The translations under genes and the position numbers were made by a program. Shown here one piece after another: positions 1-8,706 of a DNA stretch of 64,000 nt. The notes beneath the pieces are model-generated. The model worked only from the letters and a program-made list of their open reading frames with translations. It did no database searches and was not told the origin of the DNA. Each line of letters starts with the position of its first letter. Position 1 is the stretch's first letter. Origin of the DNA: Murdochiella sp. Marseille-P8839 (lineage in GTDB: Bacteria > Bacillota > Clostridia > Tissierellales > Peptoniphilaceae); contig JAIKLF010000004.1 in NCBI GenBank assembly GCA_019753405.1, positions 124,001 through 188,000 on the forward strand, written 5' to 3'.

Positions 1-647
1 TCCGTCGCTCCCTTGGCATCCGTCACCAGCTCAAAAACGAAGCGATGCACCGGATACGTCACTTCCGTCCCGGTAGACGTCAGCACATGGCGCGTTCCGT
101 CCACAGCAAAAAGCTCCACAGAATTAACCTGCGACGACATGCCGTAGTCCGCAAACAGTGCCTCATAAAGCGCATCATACTGCGTTTTCAGCGTCTCCGT
201 GTTGGAAGGAGACGCCGTATCGGACGACATACTGGACACCGTGTCGGACGCCATGGACGACGTAGATGCCGTGGTTCCCGTATCAGACGGTGTCGACGTC
301 GAAGAAGGCGCTTTCGCCCGTACATCATTGGTTGCCATCGGATACCACTTGTTTTTCACAAAACACGCGGAGACGATGGCATTATCGATACGTGCCTCGA
401 TCTCCTCTGCGGAGTCCCCTGCAGAAAGCAGCGCCTCTCCCTTGCCTTTATAGCGTTCGACGCCGTCTTCACCCGCTTCTTCAAAATCAACAAAGACCTC
501 TACCGTCGTTTCGGTGGTCTCGCAAAGGCGGTTCTGGTCCAGCTTGTTTTTCACAAAGAACAGTTCTGTCGAAGCCAGGTTCTCCTCCGTGACAATCCAG
601 CCGGCAAGCTCTTTTTTCTTCAATATATTCAAAATCGTTTCCCGCAT
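1..647 (-). CDS. TldD/PmbA-family metalloprotease-like protein, N-terminal part (cut by window edge)
   Basis: The reading frame starts at ATG 647, right after the TldD stop, and runs off the left edge with no stop, so only about 215 N-terminal residues are visible. Its position directly behind tldD and its start (MRETILNILKKKELAGW) fit the TldE/PmbA partner, which in known systems pairs with TldD to degrade or mature peptides. The part carrying any catalytic region lies outside the window. Residues 114-150 are an unusual Ser/Thr-rich stretch (23 of 37 residues) that ordinary PmbA proteins lack, as far as I know. The ribosome binding site (TTAGGAGAG) overlaps the tldD stop codon, implying translational coupling. 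The family call rests mainly on context and is moderately sure. Confidence 0.7.
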   Translation of the reverse strand, partial: MRETILNILKKKELAGWIVTEENLASTELFFVKNKLDQNRLCETTETTVEVFVDFEEAGEDGVERYKGKGEALLSAGDSAEEIEARIDNAIVSACFVKNKWYPMATNDVRAKAPSSTSTPSDTGTTASTSSMASDTVSSMSSDTASPSNTETLKTQYDALYEALFADYGMSSQVNSVELFAVDGTRHVLTSTGTEVTYPVHRFVFELVTDAKGAT

Positions 648-656
648 ACGACTCTC

Positions 657-2075
657 CTAACTCAGTTTTCCGCGCGCTTTAATATAGGCGCCGCCGGTGG
701 ACGTCTTGACCCATTCCTTCCAGCCTTTTCCGCAATATCCCGTGCCGGACATCTCCACCTTCGGCGAAACCATGGAAATGGACTTCAATAGATCCGGCAC
801 ATAGCCCGTCAGATACACCGGACTGACGATTTTACCGGTCAGCTTGCCGTCCTTAATTTCACGTGCCTTTGCGGCCACACACTGGATGCCCCAGTTCTTC
901 GGATCCTCCATACCGGAATGCATTCCTTCCAACAGATAGCCGTGCGAAATCGACGCAATCATCTCCTCAAGGGAATCCGTCCCACCTTCAAAGAAGGTGT
1001 TGGTCATGCGTGTGTACGCCTTACGCTTATAGCTCTCACGCTTGCCGTTTCCCGTCGGTTCCACGCCCAATTGAAGGGCCGAAAGCGCATCACACATTCC
1101 TCGCTTGAAAATGCCATGGTCAATAATCACCGTATCGTTAGCGAGGCTTCCCTCATCATCAAAAGCGTAACTGGATACCTCATCAATCGCGCTTGCGCCA
1201 TCATGCATGACCACGACATCCGAGGCAACACGCTTATTTAGGTACTCTTCTCCCTTCGCACGGTGCTTCACGAACATATCCATTTCCGTTCCGTGACCGA
1301 AGGCTTCATGCGCAATGAGCCCGGTAAAGTCCGGCTCGCACACAATATCATACTCGCCCGGCTCCACACGCTCCGCAGAAAGAAGCTCCACCGCACGCGC
1401 ACAGACTCCGGGAACTTCCGCTTCCACTTCATCCAAAAGCTCTGATCCCCCCAGAAGAGAAAGCCCCTTATATTCAAACTTTCGTTTTTCGCCATCCGTC
1501 GCCAGCGCAACGATGGTCGCATTGGCATAGGCATACGATTGGTAGAGGTCGCGATTGGGCGAAAGAAAAATCTTATTCACCTGTGTCACAGAATGCGTCA
1601 TCTGTAGGAATGACACCTCTTCACATTTTCCGATGTTGGCATCATGAATAGCCTGCAGGCGTGCCAAAATTTCGCCGGGATCATCGTTTTGAGGTAAGCA
1701 CTTCGCCTCCCCCAGATGGTAGACCGTTGCCGGTTCGTCGCTTGGCGCTTTGGCATAAGGCAGAATCCCCTTGGCCCGGAAGCGCTCCCGATCCTTTTTC
1801 GCAATCTCACGCACGCGATCAACGACATAGGAAACGTCCACCACGTTAAAGGAATATTCGCTTATGCCCGTATCCTGAAATACGCGCACGACGAAACCGC
1901 GTTCCTGATCCATCGACGGCTCAATGGCGGATTTTGTCGTACTCACCTTATACATTTTTCCATCCACATCCGTCCCCAAGACGGAAACATAGGCGAATTC
2001 CTTCGCCAAGATGGCAACCATTTCCTTCAGCTTGTCCTTTTGAGCAAGCAAATAAGAAGATGCCTGTAATTTCAT
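657..2075 (-). CDS. tldD: TldD-type metalloprotease
   Basis: A 472-residue protein of normal TldD length. The zinc motif HEAFGH (about residues 256-261) is followed by the GTEMD stretch typical of TldD, and the C-terminal third has the family pattern GYVPDLL and SGTGYCGKG. TldD works with TldE/PmbA as a heterodimer that cleaves unfolded or modified peptides, for example microcin B17 leader and CcdA in E. coli. The start was set at ATG 2075 because GGAGG lies just upstream (2080-2085); an in-frame ATG 21 bases earlier has no such site. It is followed by its partner with a 9-base gap and preceded by a DUF2974 gene 47 bases away, so the genes are probably co-transcribed. Confidence 0.92.
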   Translation of the reverse strand: MKLQASSYLLAQKDKLKEMVAILAKEFAYVSVLGTDVDGKMYKVSTTKSAIEPSMDQERGFVVRVFQDTGISEYSFNVVDVSYVVDRVREIAKKDRERFRAKGILPYAKAPSDEPATVYHLGEAKCLPQNDDPGEILARLQAIHDANIGKCEEVSFLQMTHSVTQVNKIFLSPNRDLYQSYAYANATIVALATDGEKRKFEYKGLSLLGGSELLDEVEAEVPGVCARAVELLSAERVEPGEYDIVCEPDFTGLIAHEAFGHGTEMDMFVKHRAKGEEYLNKRVASDVVVMHDGASAIDEVSSYAFDDEGSLANDTVIIDHGIFKRGMCDALSALQLGVEPTGNGKRESYKRKAYTRMTNTFFEGGTDSLEEMIASISHGYLLEGMHSGMEDPKNWGIQCVAAKAREIKDGKLTGKIVSPVYLTGYVPDLLKSISMVSPKVEMSGTGYCGKGWKEWVKTSTGGAYIKARGKLS

Positions 2076-2122
2076 AAAACCTCCTGTTTCATACAATCAA
2101 GTCGTCCATTATCCGACGTCAA

Positions 2123-3232
2123 CTAAGCGAAAGGCGAAAGAGATTGAATGGCGGCTTTCCGGTTGCTTTTGATGAAGGCCGCAAAGGCGCCCAACAATTC
2201 ATTTCGTTTGTCATCCGGCAACTTTACCAATCCCGACAAGACCATATGGGCACTTTTCAACCGTTCTTCATGCAATTCGGTAAAGGTCTCCGATCCGGTC
2301 ATTTCCAGAACGGAAAACACCGTATCAATGATGGACGCACGACTTTCCTCGTCCACCGTATCCAGCCAGTTTCCCAGAGCCGCCTGAACAAATAAGCTGA
2401 ACGGCGTCAGCTTCGTTTCTGCAAACTCCGTGCCTTCTACGATCCAAGTCAGTGCATCATGCTGGAAGATACCCTGCGCAGTGCTCTTTATCACCTTATG
2501 CTCGCCCTGATTAAACAATAGCTGCCCGATGATGGACGAATCCGGCACAATATTGCTCATGCGGGGGCGAATCTTTTGATATTCAGGTGAGAAAATGATC
2601 TTCTCGTGCATTCCCGGGCCGTCGTTGTTGTAGACGACCGTGATGCGATCCTGTATTTCCGGTCGACAGAAAATCGATGCGTACATTGCAAAATAGCCGC
2701 CTTTGGAATGCCCACCGACGATAAAATCGCCTGGATGCTCGCCGCCCAGGCGATCCAGATAGGCAACTGCCTCCTTTGAGCCCCCGGTTTCCTCAAGATA
2801 GCTCATCAACAGACTTTCCTTCCAGCCGGTAAACGAGGCATCCGTACCGCGATAGGCGACATACCAGGAATCCTCAGACAGATGAAAAACCAGCGCCGAA
2901 AACTGCATGGTATCCTCATCGTCCACCTCGTTCACATAGTGGGAAAGAAGCATATCACGAAATCGTTCGCCCTTTGCCATTTCGCGCATAAGCAGTGGCG
3001 CACGATCACAGAACTTCGCCTTCTTATCGATCTCCTCGGCATCATGCGTCGCAAAAAAACGTCGTGAAACCTCTGCAAGAGGCAAACCGTTTCGATTTTC
3101 TTCTTCGTTATGAAAAATGCCGTCAAAATCGATATAGGCCAATTCCGCCAAAACGGTGTTGTCCACATCGTGAAACGGAAGTGCTGAAAACGGCACATCC
3201 TTCTGTTCTTTTATATAGTCTTCAATGGTCAT
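2123..3232 (-). CDS. DUF2974-type alpha/beta-hydrolase fold protein
   Basis: A 369-residue protein starting MTIEDYIKEQ. It has the features of the DUF2974 (Mbeg1-like) group: an N-terminal segment on being an active cell component (TVLAELAYIDFDG), a YRGTD motif, and a nucleophile elbow GGHSKGG that places a serine as in lipases and esterases. The substrate is unknown; lipase or acyl-hydrolase activity is an inference from the fold. The start codon overlaps the stop of the upstream radical SAM gene by 4 bases (ATGA), indicating translational coupling. A longer in-frame start exists at 3298, but it lies inside the upstream gene and has no ribosome binding site. No signal peptide is seen, so the protein is probably cytoplasmic. 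Confidence 0.85.
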   Translation of the reverse strand: MTIEDYIKEQKDVPFSALPFHDVDNTVLAELAYIDFDGIFHNEEENRNGLPLAEVSRRFFATHDAEEIDKKAKFCDRAPLLMREMAKGERFRDMLLSHYVNEVDDEDTMQFSALVFHLSEDSWYVAYRGTDASFTGWKESLLMSYLEETGGSKEAVAYLDRLGGEHPGDFIVGGHSKGGYFAMYASIFCRPEIQDRITVVYNNDGPGMHEKIIFSPEYQKIRPRMSNIVPDSSIIGQLLFNQGEHKVIKSTAQGIFQHDALTWIVEGTEFAETKLTPFSLFVQAALGNWLDTVDEESRASIIDTVFSVLEMTGSETFTELHEERLKSAHMVLSGLVKLPDDKRNELLGAFAAFIKSNRKAAIQSLSPFA

Positions 3233-3855
3233 CGATTCCCCGTTTCCGCTTCCCGTACACGAAATGCTACGCCCAGATGCCGGGCAATACCCCGGCAAAT
3301 CGCAATTTCCTCTTCCGAAAGACTGAAGCCAACGACGGAAAAAACCACCTCAGGAACGACTTTTTTTGCCCGGAAGGCATAGTCCAAAATGGCATCAAAG
3401 GCACGCTCGCCGAATTGCGGATGGCACAGTTCCGCATAGCTTTTGGCATTTGAGGCATTCAAGCTGATGGATACCGTATCGATGAGTCCCTTCAAGTCGC
3501 CCGTCGTATCTCGCCCATATAGTAAGTCCGCCAGACCGTTCGTATTGATGCGAATGGGCAAATCGGATCGTTTTTCCTTAGCATAGCGTGCCACCGAAAG
3601 AAGCACGTCAAGGCGTTCCGTCGGCTCACCATAACCGCAGAAAACCAGTTCACGGCATGCCGAAAGGTCGCGCTTTGCAAGCATCGTCTTCACTTCCTCT
3701 TCCGTGGGCTCCCGTTTCAGCCATAACGAATCTGCATCCCCCACCCCGTCCATCTGTTCCCGCACACAAAAGGAACAGCGACAAGGACATTTATTTGTCA
3801 AATTAACGTAGAGGCCGTCGCCATAGTCATAAAGCACGGTTCCAATGGATTCCAT
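3229..3855 (-). CDS. TatD-linked radical SAM protein
   Basis: A 208-residue small radical SAM enzyme. The cluster-binding pattern CxxxCxxC is present as CPCRCSFC near residue 24, followed by GYGEPTER (the GGE-like SAM contact) and INTNG, so the core barrel is complete but no extra iron-sulfur domain follows. The overall form matches the family described as TatD-associated radical SAM proteins; a TatD domain is indeed encoded 2.8 kb upstream as part of a fusion protein. The reaction is unknown. Start chosen at ATG 3855, six bases from an AGGA site; ATG 3861 is too close to it. The stop overlaps the next gene start. It is not the NrdD activase NrdG, whose sequence pattern differs. Confidence 0.85.
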   Translation of the reverse strand: MESIGTVLYDYGDGLYVNLTNKCPCRCSFCVREQMDGVGDADSLWLKREPTEEEVKTMLAKRDLSACRELVFCGYGEPTERLDVLLSVARYAKEKRSDLPIRINTNGLADLLYGRDTTGDLKGLIDTVSISLNASNAKSYAELCHPQFGERAFDAILDYAFRAKKVVPEVVFSVVGFSLSEEEIAICRGIARHLGVAFRVREAETGNR

Positions 3856-3935
3856 GATCATTCCTTTCTACGATAAACATTGCACATTTCCAATTTCCGG
3901 CAAGCGAACAACATGAGAAAGCCGTAACGCATTGC

Positions 3936-4703
3936 TTAGTACATGCCCATGCGTTTTTCCACCCACAACACAAAACGGTGAGGAAGAAGTTTGCTCACGA
4001 CGTGAATGCATTTTGCCATACCGCTAGAGAGGGAAATCTCCTTTCCCTTTTCTGCACGACGAATCGCTGTCTGTACCACTGTTTGCGCCTGTTCCACCCC
4101 AATTTTTTTAATTGCCGACACGCCTTTTGCTGAGCCCGCATGATCGAAAAATTCCGTCTCCACGGGGTTCGGACATACCGCTGTTACCGTAATATGCTGC
4201 GGTTTCAGCTCCCGGTGCAGCGCACGCGAATAACTGAGAACAAAGGATTTTGTCGCGGCATAGACGGCAAACGTCGGTTGGGGCAAAAAAGCGGCGACTG
4301 ACGCCAGCTGAAAAATGTGCCCGCCCCGCTGCATATACGGCAGGCAAAGAGAGGTCATCCGCGAAAGTGCATCGACATTAAGCGCAATCATCGCCGCATT
4401 TTCCTCCTCGCCGAGCGCTTCCACGCTTCCTATTTTACCAAATCCGGCGGAATTCACCAGCGTGGCGATCTGCACCGATTCGTTCTTCAGCGCGGATCGA
4501 ATTGTCTCCAAAAATGCGGGATCGGTGAGATCCCCGGCAAATATCCGTGCCGGCGTTGTTAAGGTGCCGGCGAGCGCTTCCAAGCGCTCCTTGCGCCGGG
4601 CAATAAGCCAAAATGAATCAACGCGTTCGGCGGCATCCAATTGTGTCGCAAATTCCCATCCCAACCCGGACGAGGCGCCGGTAATAATCGCTATGGTTTG
4701 CAC
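3936..4703 (-). CDS. Short-chain dehydrogenase/reductase
   Basis: A 255-residue classical SDR. The nucleotide-binding motif TGASSGLG lies at residues 8-15, NSAGFG replaces the usual NNAG, and the catalytic YxxxK is seen as YAATK, followed by PNPVETEF where the substrate loop begins. The pattern resembles the DltE/YqjQ-like group that acts on unknown aldehyde or ketone substrates; the substrate cannot be read from sequence. The C-terminal end is basic and ends near KRMGMY, without a clear membrane segment. It sits between the ABC exporter (73 bases upstream) and the radical SAM gene (80 bases downstream) on the same strand. Confidence 0.9.
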   Translation of the reverse strand: MQTIAIITGASSGLGWEFATQLDAAERVDSFWLIARRKERLEALAGTLTTPARIFAGDLTDPAFLETIRSALKNESVQIATLVNSAGFGKIGSVEALGEEENAAMIALNVDALSRMTSLCLPYMQRGGHIFQLASVAAFLPQPTFAVYAATKSFVLSYSRALHRELKPQHITVTAVCPNPVETEFFDHAGSAKGVSAIKKIGVEQAQTVVQTAIRRAEKGKEISLSSGMAKCIHVVSKLLPHRFVLWVEKRMGMY

Positions 4704-4776
4704 AATCCCGCTCCTTTCATTTTTACTGTCCTTTGTTTATGTTGCTTGCACTTGTTGTCGTCACGGTTCTCGATGA

Positions 4777-6621
4777 TCACCGTATTTTTTCTTTTCGTTC
4801 TCCGCCCGTCCACAGGCGATGATAGGTTCCCTGATTTGCCAACAGTTCTTCGTGCGTTCCCTGTTCTTCGATGCCTTCCTTCCCCAAAACAACGATGCGA
4901 TCCGCGTGTTGAATCGTAGTCAGCCGGTGGGCAATGGTAAGCGTCGTTCGCCCGGAAGACAGATCCTCGAGGCTCTTTTCAATGAGCATTTCACTTTCGT
5001 TGTCCAATGCGCTTGTCGCCTCATCCAGAAGAAGAATCGGCGGATTTTTAAGAAACACGCGCGCGATGGCGATGCGCTGCTTTTGACCGCCGGAAAGCTT
5101 AACGCCCCGCTCGCCGACATAGGTGTCATAACCGTGAGGAAGATCCGCAATAAAGGCATGTGCCCCGGCAAGCTCCGCTGCATGTTCAATCTCCTCCTCC
5201 GTAGCACCGGGACGCCCGTAGGCAATGTTCTCCGCCACCGTACCCGAAAAGAGATACACATCTTGCTGAACAATGCCGATATTTTGTCGAAGGCTTTTGA
5301 GCTGCAACGTCTTCACGTCCTGTCCGTCAATTTTTACACTGCCCGATGTCGTATCATAAAAACGGGGGATCAGCGAAGACAGGGTAGTTTTTCCTCCGCC
5401 GCTCTCTCCCACCAATGCAAGATTTTCGCCGGAGTGAATCGTCAGGCAAAGATCATGCAGCACACGGTTGTTTTCATCCGGATAGGCAAAGGTCACATGA
5501 TCGAAGACGATCTCTCCGCCCTTTACTACGAGCGGCTTGGCATCCGGCGCATCCACAATATCCGCCGGGGTGTCCATCAATTCAAAGAAACGCTCGATGC
5601 CGGTAAGCCCCATGGAAAACTGCTCGGCAAATTCCACAATGCGACGAATGGTCGCTATGAGCGTCGTCACATAGAGTACATAGGCGACAAGATCCCCCGG
5701 TGTAATTTTGCCCTTCACCAGGAAGAGCCCGCCTGCCGCAATCGTTATGGTATACATCAAACCGTCGAAGAGACGTGTGGACATATTGAAATTCGCCATG
5801 GCACGATAGCGCTCTTTTTTGATTTCCTTCATGCGGTGGTTGCCCTCGGCAAACTTTTCCAGCTCAATGTCTTCGGACGTAAAGGCCTTCACGACACGCT
5901 GTCCCAGCAACGAATCCTCAATACGAGCGTTCAGATTACCAATTTCCACACGCTGCGATTTCGTTGCTGCCCGAAAGCGATGGTTCAGGCGAATGGAAAC
6001 AAAAAGCATCAACGGCATACAGGCGAAAATCAGCACCGTCAAGGCCAATGAGGAGAACGATAAAATGATGAACGATAAAATAATTTTTATCGCCGCAATA
6101 AAAAACTCTTCCGGGCAATGGTGCGCAAATTCCGTCACATCAAAGAGATCCGAAGTGATGCGACCCATAATATGTCCGATTTTCGTGTTGGAATAGTAGG
6201 AGTCACTGAGCGTTTCCAGCTTGCGAAACGCATCCATGCGCATATCCGTTTCGATGTAAACACCCATGATGTGTCCCTGTGAACACATATAATAATACGC
6301 GGCTGCATCAATCAGGCGCAAAATAATGTAAATCAAGGTCAGCTTACCAATCCAGCCGACACTCATAGTCTCGGGGTGCATCATCGCCGTGTTGGTTAAA
6401 CTGGACATGATGCGTGGCAACACAATATCGCAAATCGTCGTTAGTGCAGCGCAAAATAAATCCAAAATCAATAAGCTGCGATAACGCAGCAAATACGGCA
6501 AAAACCGGCGCAATAATTCGCCGGTGCTATATGTCTTTGTGATGGTTTGGGCGCCATTATGCTGCTTTCCATTCGCATTCTGTTCTTTCTTTACTGTAGC
6601 GCCCTGCATGGACTTGGGCAT
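4777..6621 (-). CDS. ABC transporter, fused permease and ATPase (exporter type)
   Basis: A 614-residue half-transporter with an N-terminal six-helix membrane domain (about residues 30-330) and a C-terminal ATPase. Walker A GESGGGKTT, signature LSGGQ, Walker B ILLLDEATSALD and the H-loop IAHRLTT are all intact. This is the architecture of multidrug, lipid and peptide exporters, which act as homo- or heterodimers in the cytoplasmic membrane. No second half-transporter is next to it, so a homodimer is likely. The start at ATG 6621 has AGGAGG four bases upstream; an earlier ATG at 6648 has none. The gene follows the TcdA-TatD fusion by 31 bases. The substrate is unknown. Confidence 0.93.
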   Translation of the reverse strand: MPKSMQGATVKKEQNANGKQHNGAQTITKTYSTGELLRRFLPYLLRYRSLLILDLFCAALTTICDIVLPRIMSSLTNTAMMHPETMSVGWIGKLTLIYIILRLIDAAAYYYMCSQGHIMGVYIETDMRMDAFRKLETLSDSYYSNTKIGHIMGRITSDLFDVTEFAHHCPEEFFIAAIKIILSFIILSFSSLALTVLIFACMPLMLFVSIRLNHRFRAATKSQRVEIGNLNARIEDSLLGQRVVKAFTSEDIELEKFAEGNHRMKEIKKERYRAMANFNMSTRLFDGLMYTITIAAGGLFLVKGKITPGDLVAYVLYVTTLIATIRRIVEFAEQFSMGLTGIERFFELMDTPADIVDAPDAKPLVVKGGEIVFDHVTFAYPDENNRVLHDLCLTIHSGENLALVGESGGGKTTLSSLIPRFYDTTSGSVKIDGQDVKTLQLKSLRQNIGIVQQDVYLFSGTVAENIAYGRPGATEEEIEHAAELAGAHAFIADLPHGYDTYVGERGVKLSGGQKQRIAIARVFLKNPPILLLDEATSALDNESEMLIEKSLEDLSSGRTTLTIAHRLTTIQHADRIVVLGKEGIEEQGTHEELLANQGTYHRLWTGGERKEKIR

Positions 6622-6652
6622 GTGCCCTCCTCTCGTTTTTGTTTTCATGTAT

Positions 6653-8530
6653 TTACTGGTCTTCAGGCCAACCGTAGAGCCTTCTCTGCGTTTTTTCTAT
6701 CGTTTCCGCCATCTCCTCGCCCCGTAAATCCGAGAGACGAGCGAGCGTTTCCGAGAGACTGTTTTTCACTTCCTCGGCAAAGGTACTCGCAACGGATCGG
6801 TGTTCCTCCTGCTGCGACAATTGATTTTTCCTGCTTATCGGATTAACGTTGTTTATCGTATTTACCCGCTCGGCGCCATCTTCTGACGACCTCGTGGAGG
6901 TGTTTTGTTCCACCGATACCGGCTTTTCCGGCAAATCCGTCTCCAGCAACAGCCGATCCGCCGGTATCTGCTTAACATAGGCACGCCCACGCTTCGTCCG
7001 GAGCATCGCCGGATGCACTGAAAGCAGTCCGCCCAAGCGGATAAGGCGCGTCAACTCATCGCTTGTTCCGGCAAAACGATGGACAATAGGAACCACATTG
7101 GGCAAAACCAGTTTTTCTTCTTCATAGAGATCCAGAAGAGGCGTCAGCGCGCGCACGGCATGAAGAGAAAATACATACGGCGTATCTGATTCCGCCACCC
7201 GCTCCCGAACCAGCTGAAAGATTCGTCGCAGTACCGCCTGCTGCTCCTGGACTGACGCCTGCAGCAGTCGTTTTTCACTGAAATCGAGACCGACTTCGCC
7301 GATAAAATGCGTTCCGGATAAAGCCTCTGCAAAAAAAGCCAATTCCCGACGGTTCTTCTCCGGCGTATCCACCCACCAAGGATGAAAGCCTAAGGACAAA
7401 ATCGGCCAACTTTTTGCATCGTGGTCTGCTTTTGTCGTATGTTCTTTTTCTTTGATCAACGCCAAAAAATCGGAAGGAAGAACCGTTTGGGCAACCAGAC
7501 GAATATGTGCTTTGTCGAGAATTCTTATGGCTTCCCCACGACAATCCGGAGGTAAAAAGTCCCAGTGCGCATGCGTGTCGAAAAGATAAGGCACCGTCAG
7601 CACATCTCCCTTTAGTCGCTTTTCTGTCGAAGGCCCTTCTATTGCCCGCTCTTCTACGGGCTGCTTCTCTATGATCTTCTCTTTCAGCGTTCCGTCGTTC
7701 GGCGTCAGCTCTTTCAGCATTCCCTCTATTAGCGTTCCCTCTTCTGAAAGTTTCTTTCTTGGTGGCTTTGGCATCTCCTCCAGGCCAGCCAGTCGGCAAA
7801 TCACCTTTCCGGCCATCATTTGTCCCATAATAGGCGGCATATAGCTCATAGATCCTAACGTCTCCGCCTTGGCAGGCCGTGTTCCGGTTTTCATCACAGA
7901 TGCCGTACGCAGGGATTGCGGACTGAACGGTGGCTCAGTGGAAAAAATCACCTCCAGTTGAGAAATGCCGCGTTTTCGACATTCTCGACGCATCACCTTC
8001 GAAAGGGGACAGTTATATGTTTTCTCCACAGGAGAAAAGCGAAGTGCCATGGGATCACGTTTGTTCGCAGCGCCCATGGCCGAAAGCAGTGGAATCTGAC
8101 GGTATGCACACCATTCCGCAATTTCGAGTTTCTGCGAAACCGTATCAATGCAATCCAAGACCACGTCTGGCTTGGCAAAAGAATCCAACACATCCGCCGT
8201 GTTCTCACGCGTTAAAAACTGTTTTCGCGCATCGACGTCACAATCCGGATTGATGGCCAACACCATTTCCCGCATAACTTCCATTTTTGCTCGTCCCAAA
8301 GTTGAGGTGAATGCAATCGCCTGACGATTGATATTACTCTCTTCCACGACGTCTCCATCCAGCAAAGCCAAATGACCTATGCCACCGCGTGCCAACGCCT
8401 CCACACAGGATGATCCCACACCGCCGAGTCCGAGAACCAGCACACGAGAAAGATTCAGTTTTTGTATGCCTGTTTCTTGTAATAACAGCGCCAGACGTTG
8501 CAGGCGCTGCGGGATGTTCGAATTTGTCAT
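6653..8530 (-). CDS. Fusion of a TcdA-like E1 enzyme and a TatD-family hydrolase
   Basis: A 625-residue protein with two complete enzymes. Residues 1-260 are a ThiF/TcdA-type E1 domain: GLGGVGSSCVEAL nucleotide loop, the Arg in NINRQ, DCIDTV, SAMGAANKRDP and the KTYNCPL cysteine. TcdA (CsdL) cyclises t6A37 to ct6A37 in tRNA. Residues about 315-535 are a TatD-type metallohydrolase with DTHAHWD, GFHPWW, GEVGLDF, a later HAVRA, HRFAG and LLETDLP, so all metal ligands of the family appear present. A charged Glu/Lys/Thr-rich linker joins them and a low-complexity insert follows the last motif. The start has AGAGGAAAC upstream. The two activities are normally on separate proteins. Domain calls are firm; how they cooperate is unknown. 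Confidence 0.9.
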   Translation of the reverse strand: MTNSNIPQRLQRLALLLQETGIQKLNLSRVLVLGLGGVGSSCVEALARGGIGHLALLDGDVVEESNINRQAIAFTSTLGRAKMEVMREMVLAINPDCDVDARKQFLTRENTADVLDSFAKPDVVLDCIDTVSQKLEIAEWCAYRQIPLLSAMGAANKRDPMALRFSPVEKTYNCPLSKVMRRECRKRGISQLEVIFSTEPPFSPQSLRTASVMKTGTRPAKAETLGSMSYMPPIMGQMMAGKVICRLAGLEEMPKPPRKKLSEEGTLIEGMLKELTPNDGTLKEKIIEKQPVEERAIEGPSTEKRLKGDVLTVPYLFDTHAHWDFLPPDCRGEAIRILDKAHIRLVAQTVLPSDFLALIKEKEHTTKADHDAKSWPILSLGFHPWWVDTPEKNRRELAFFAEALSGTHFIGEVGLDFSEKRLLQASVQEQQAVLRRIFQLVRERVAESDTPYVFSLHAVRALTPLLDLYEEEKLVLPNVVPIVHRFAGTSDELTRLIRLGGLLSVHPAMLRTKRGRAYVKQIPADRLLLETDLPEKPVSVEQNTSTRSSEDGAERVNTINNVNPISRKNQLSQQEEHRSVASTFAEEVKNSLSETLARLSDLRGEEMAETIEKTQRRLYGWPEDQ

Positions 8531-8588
8531 GTTTCCTCTTGATTATGGTTGATCTGATTTTCGAGCGTAAGCAATGGTGCAAAGAACG

Positions 8589-8703
8589 CGCCGCCATCGC
8601 CGTTTTCAGCGGCGCTCCGCCTCGACCGCGTCGCCAGCGCTATTTCCAGCGGCGCTCCGCCTTGACTGCGCCGCCAGCGCCATTTCCAGCGGCGCTCCGC
8701 CTA
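8589..8703. repeat. Three tandem 40-bp repeats
   Basis: The segment GGCGCTCCGC recurs at 8611, 8651 and 8691, an exact 40-base period, each time preceded by CGCCAGCGC-like and TTTCCAGC sequence. A fourth, slightly changed copy lies on the far side of the 96-bp array (9391-9440), so copies of this unit bracket the array. No coding function is apparent. Confidence 0.85.
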
Positions 8704-8706
8704 TAC

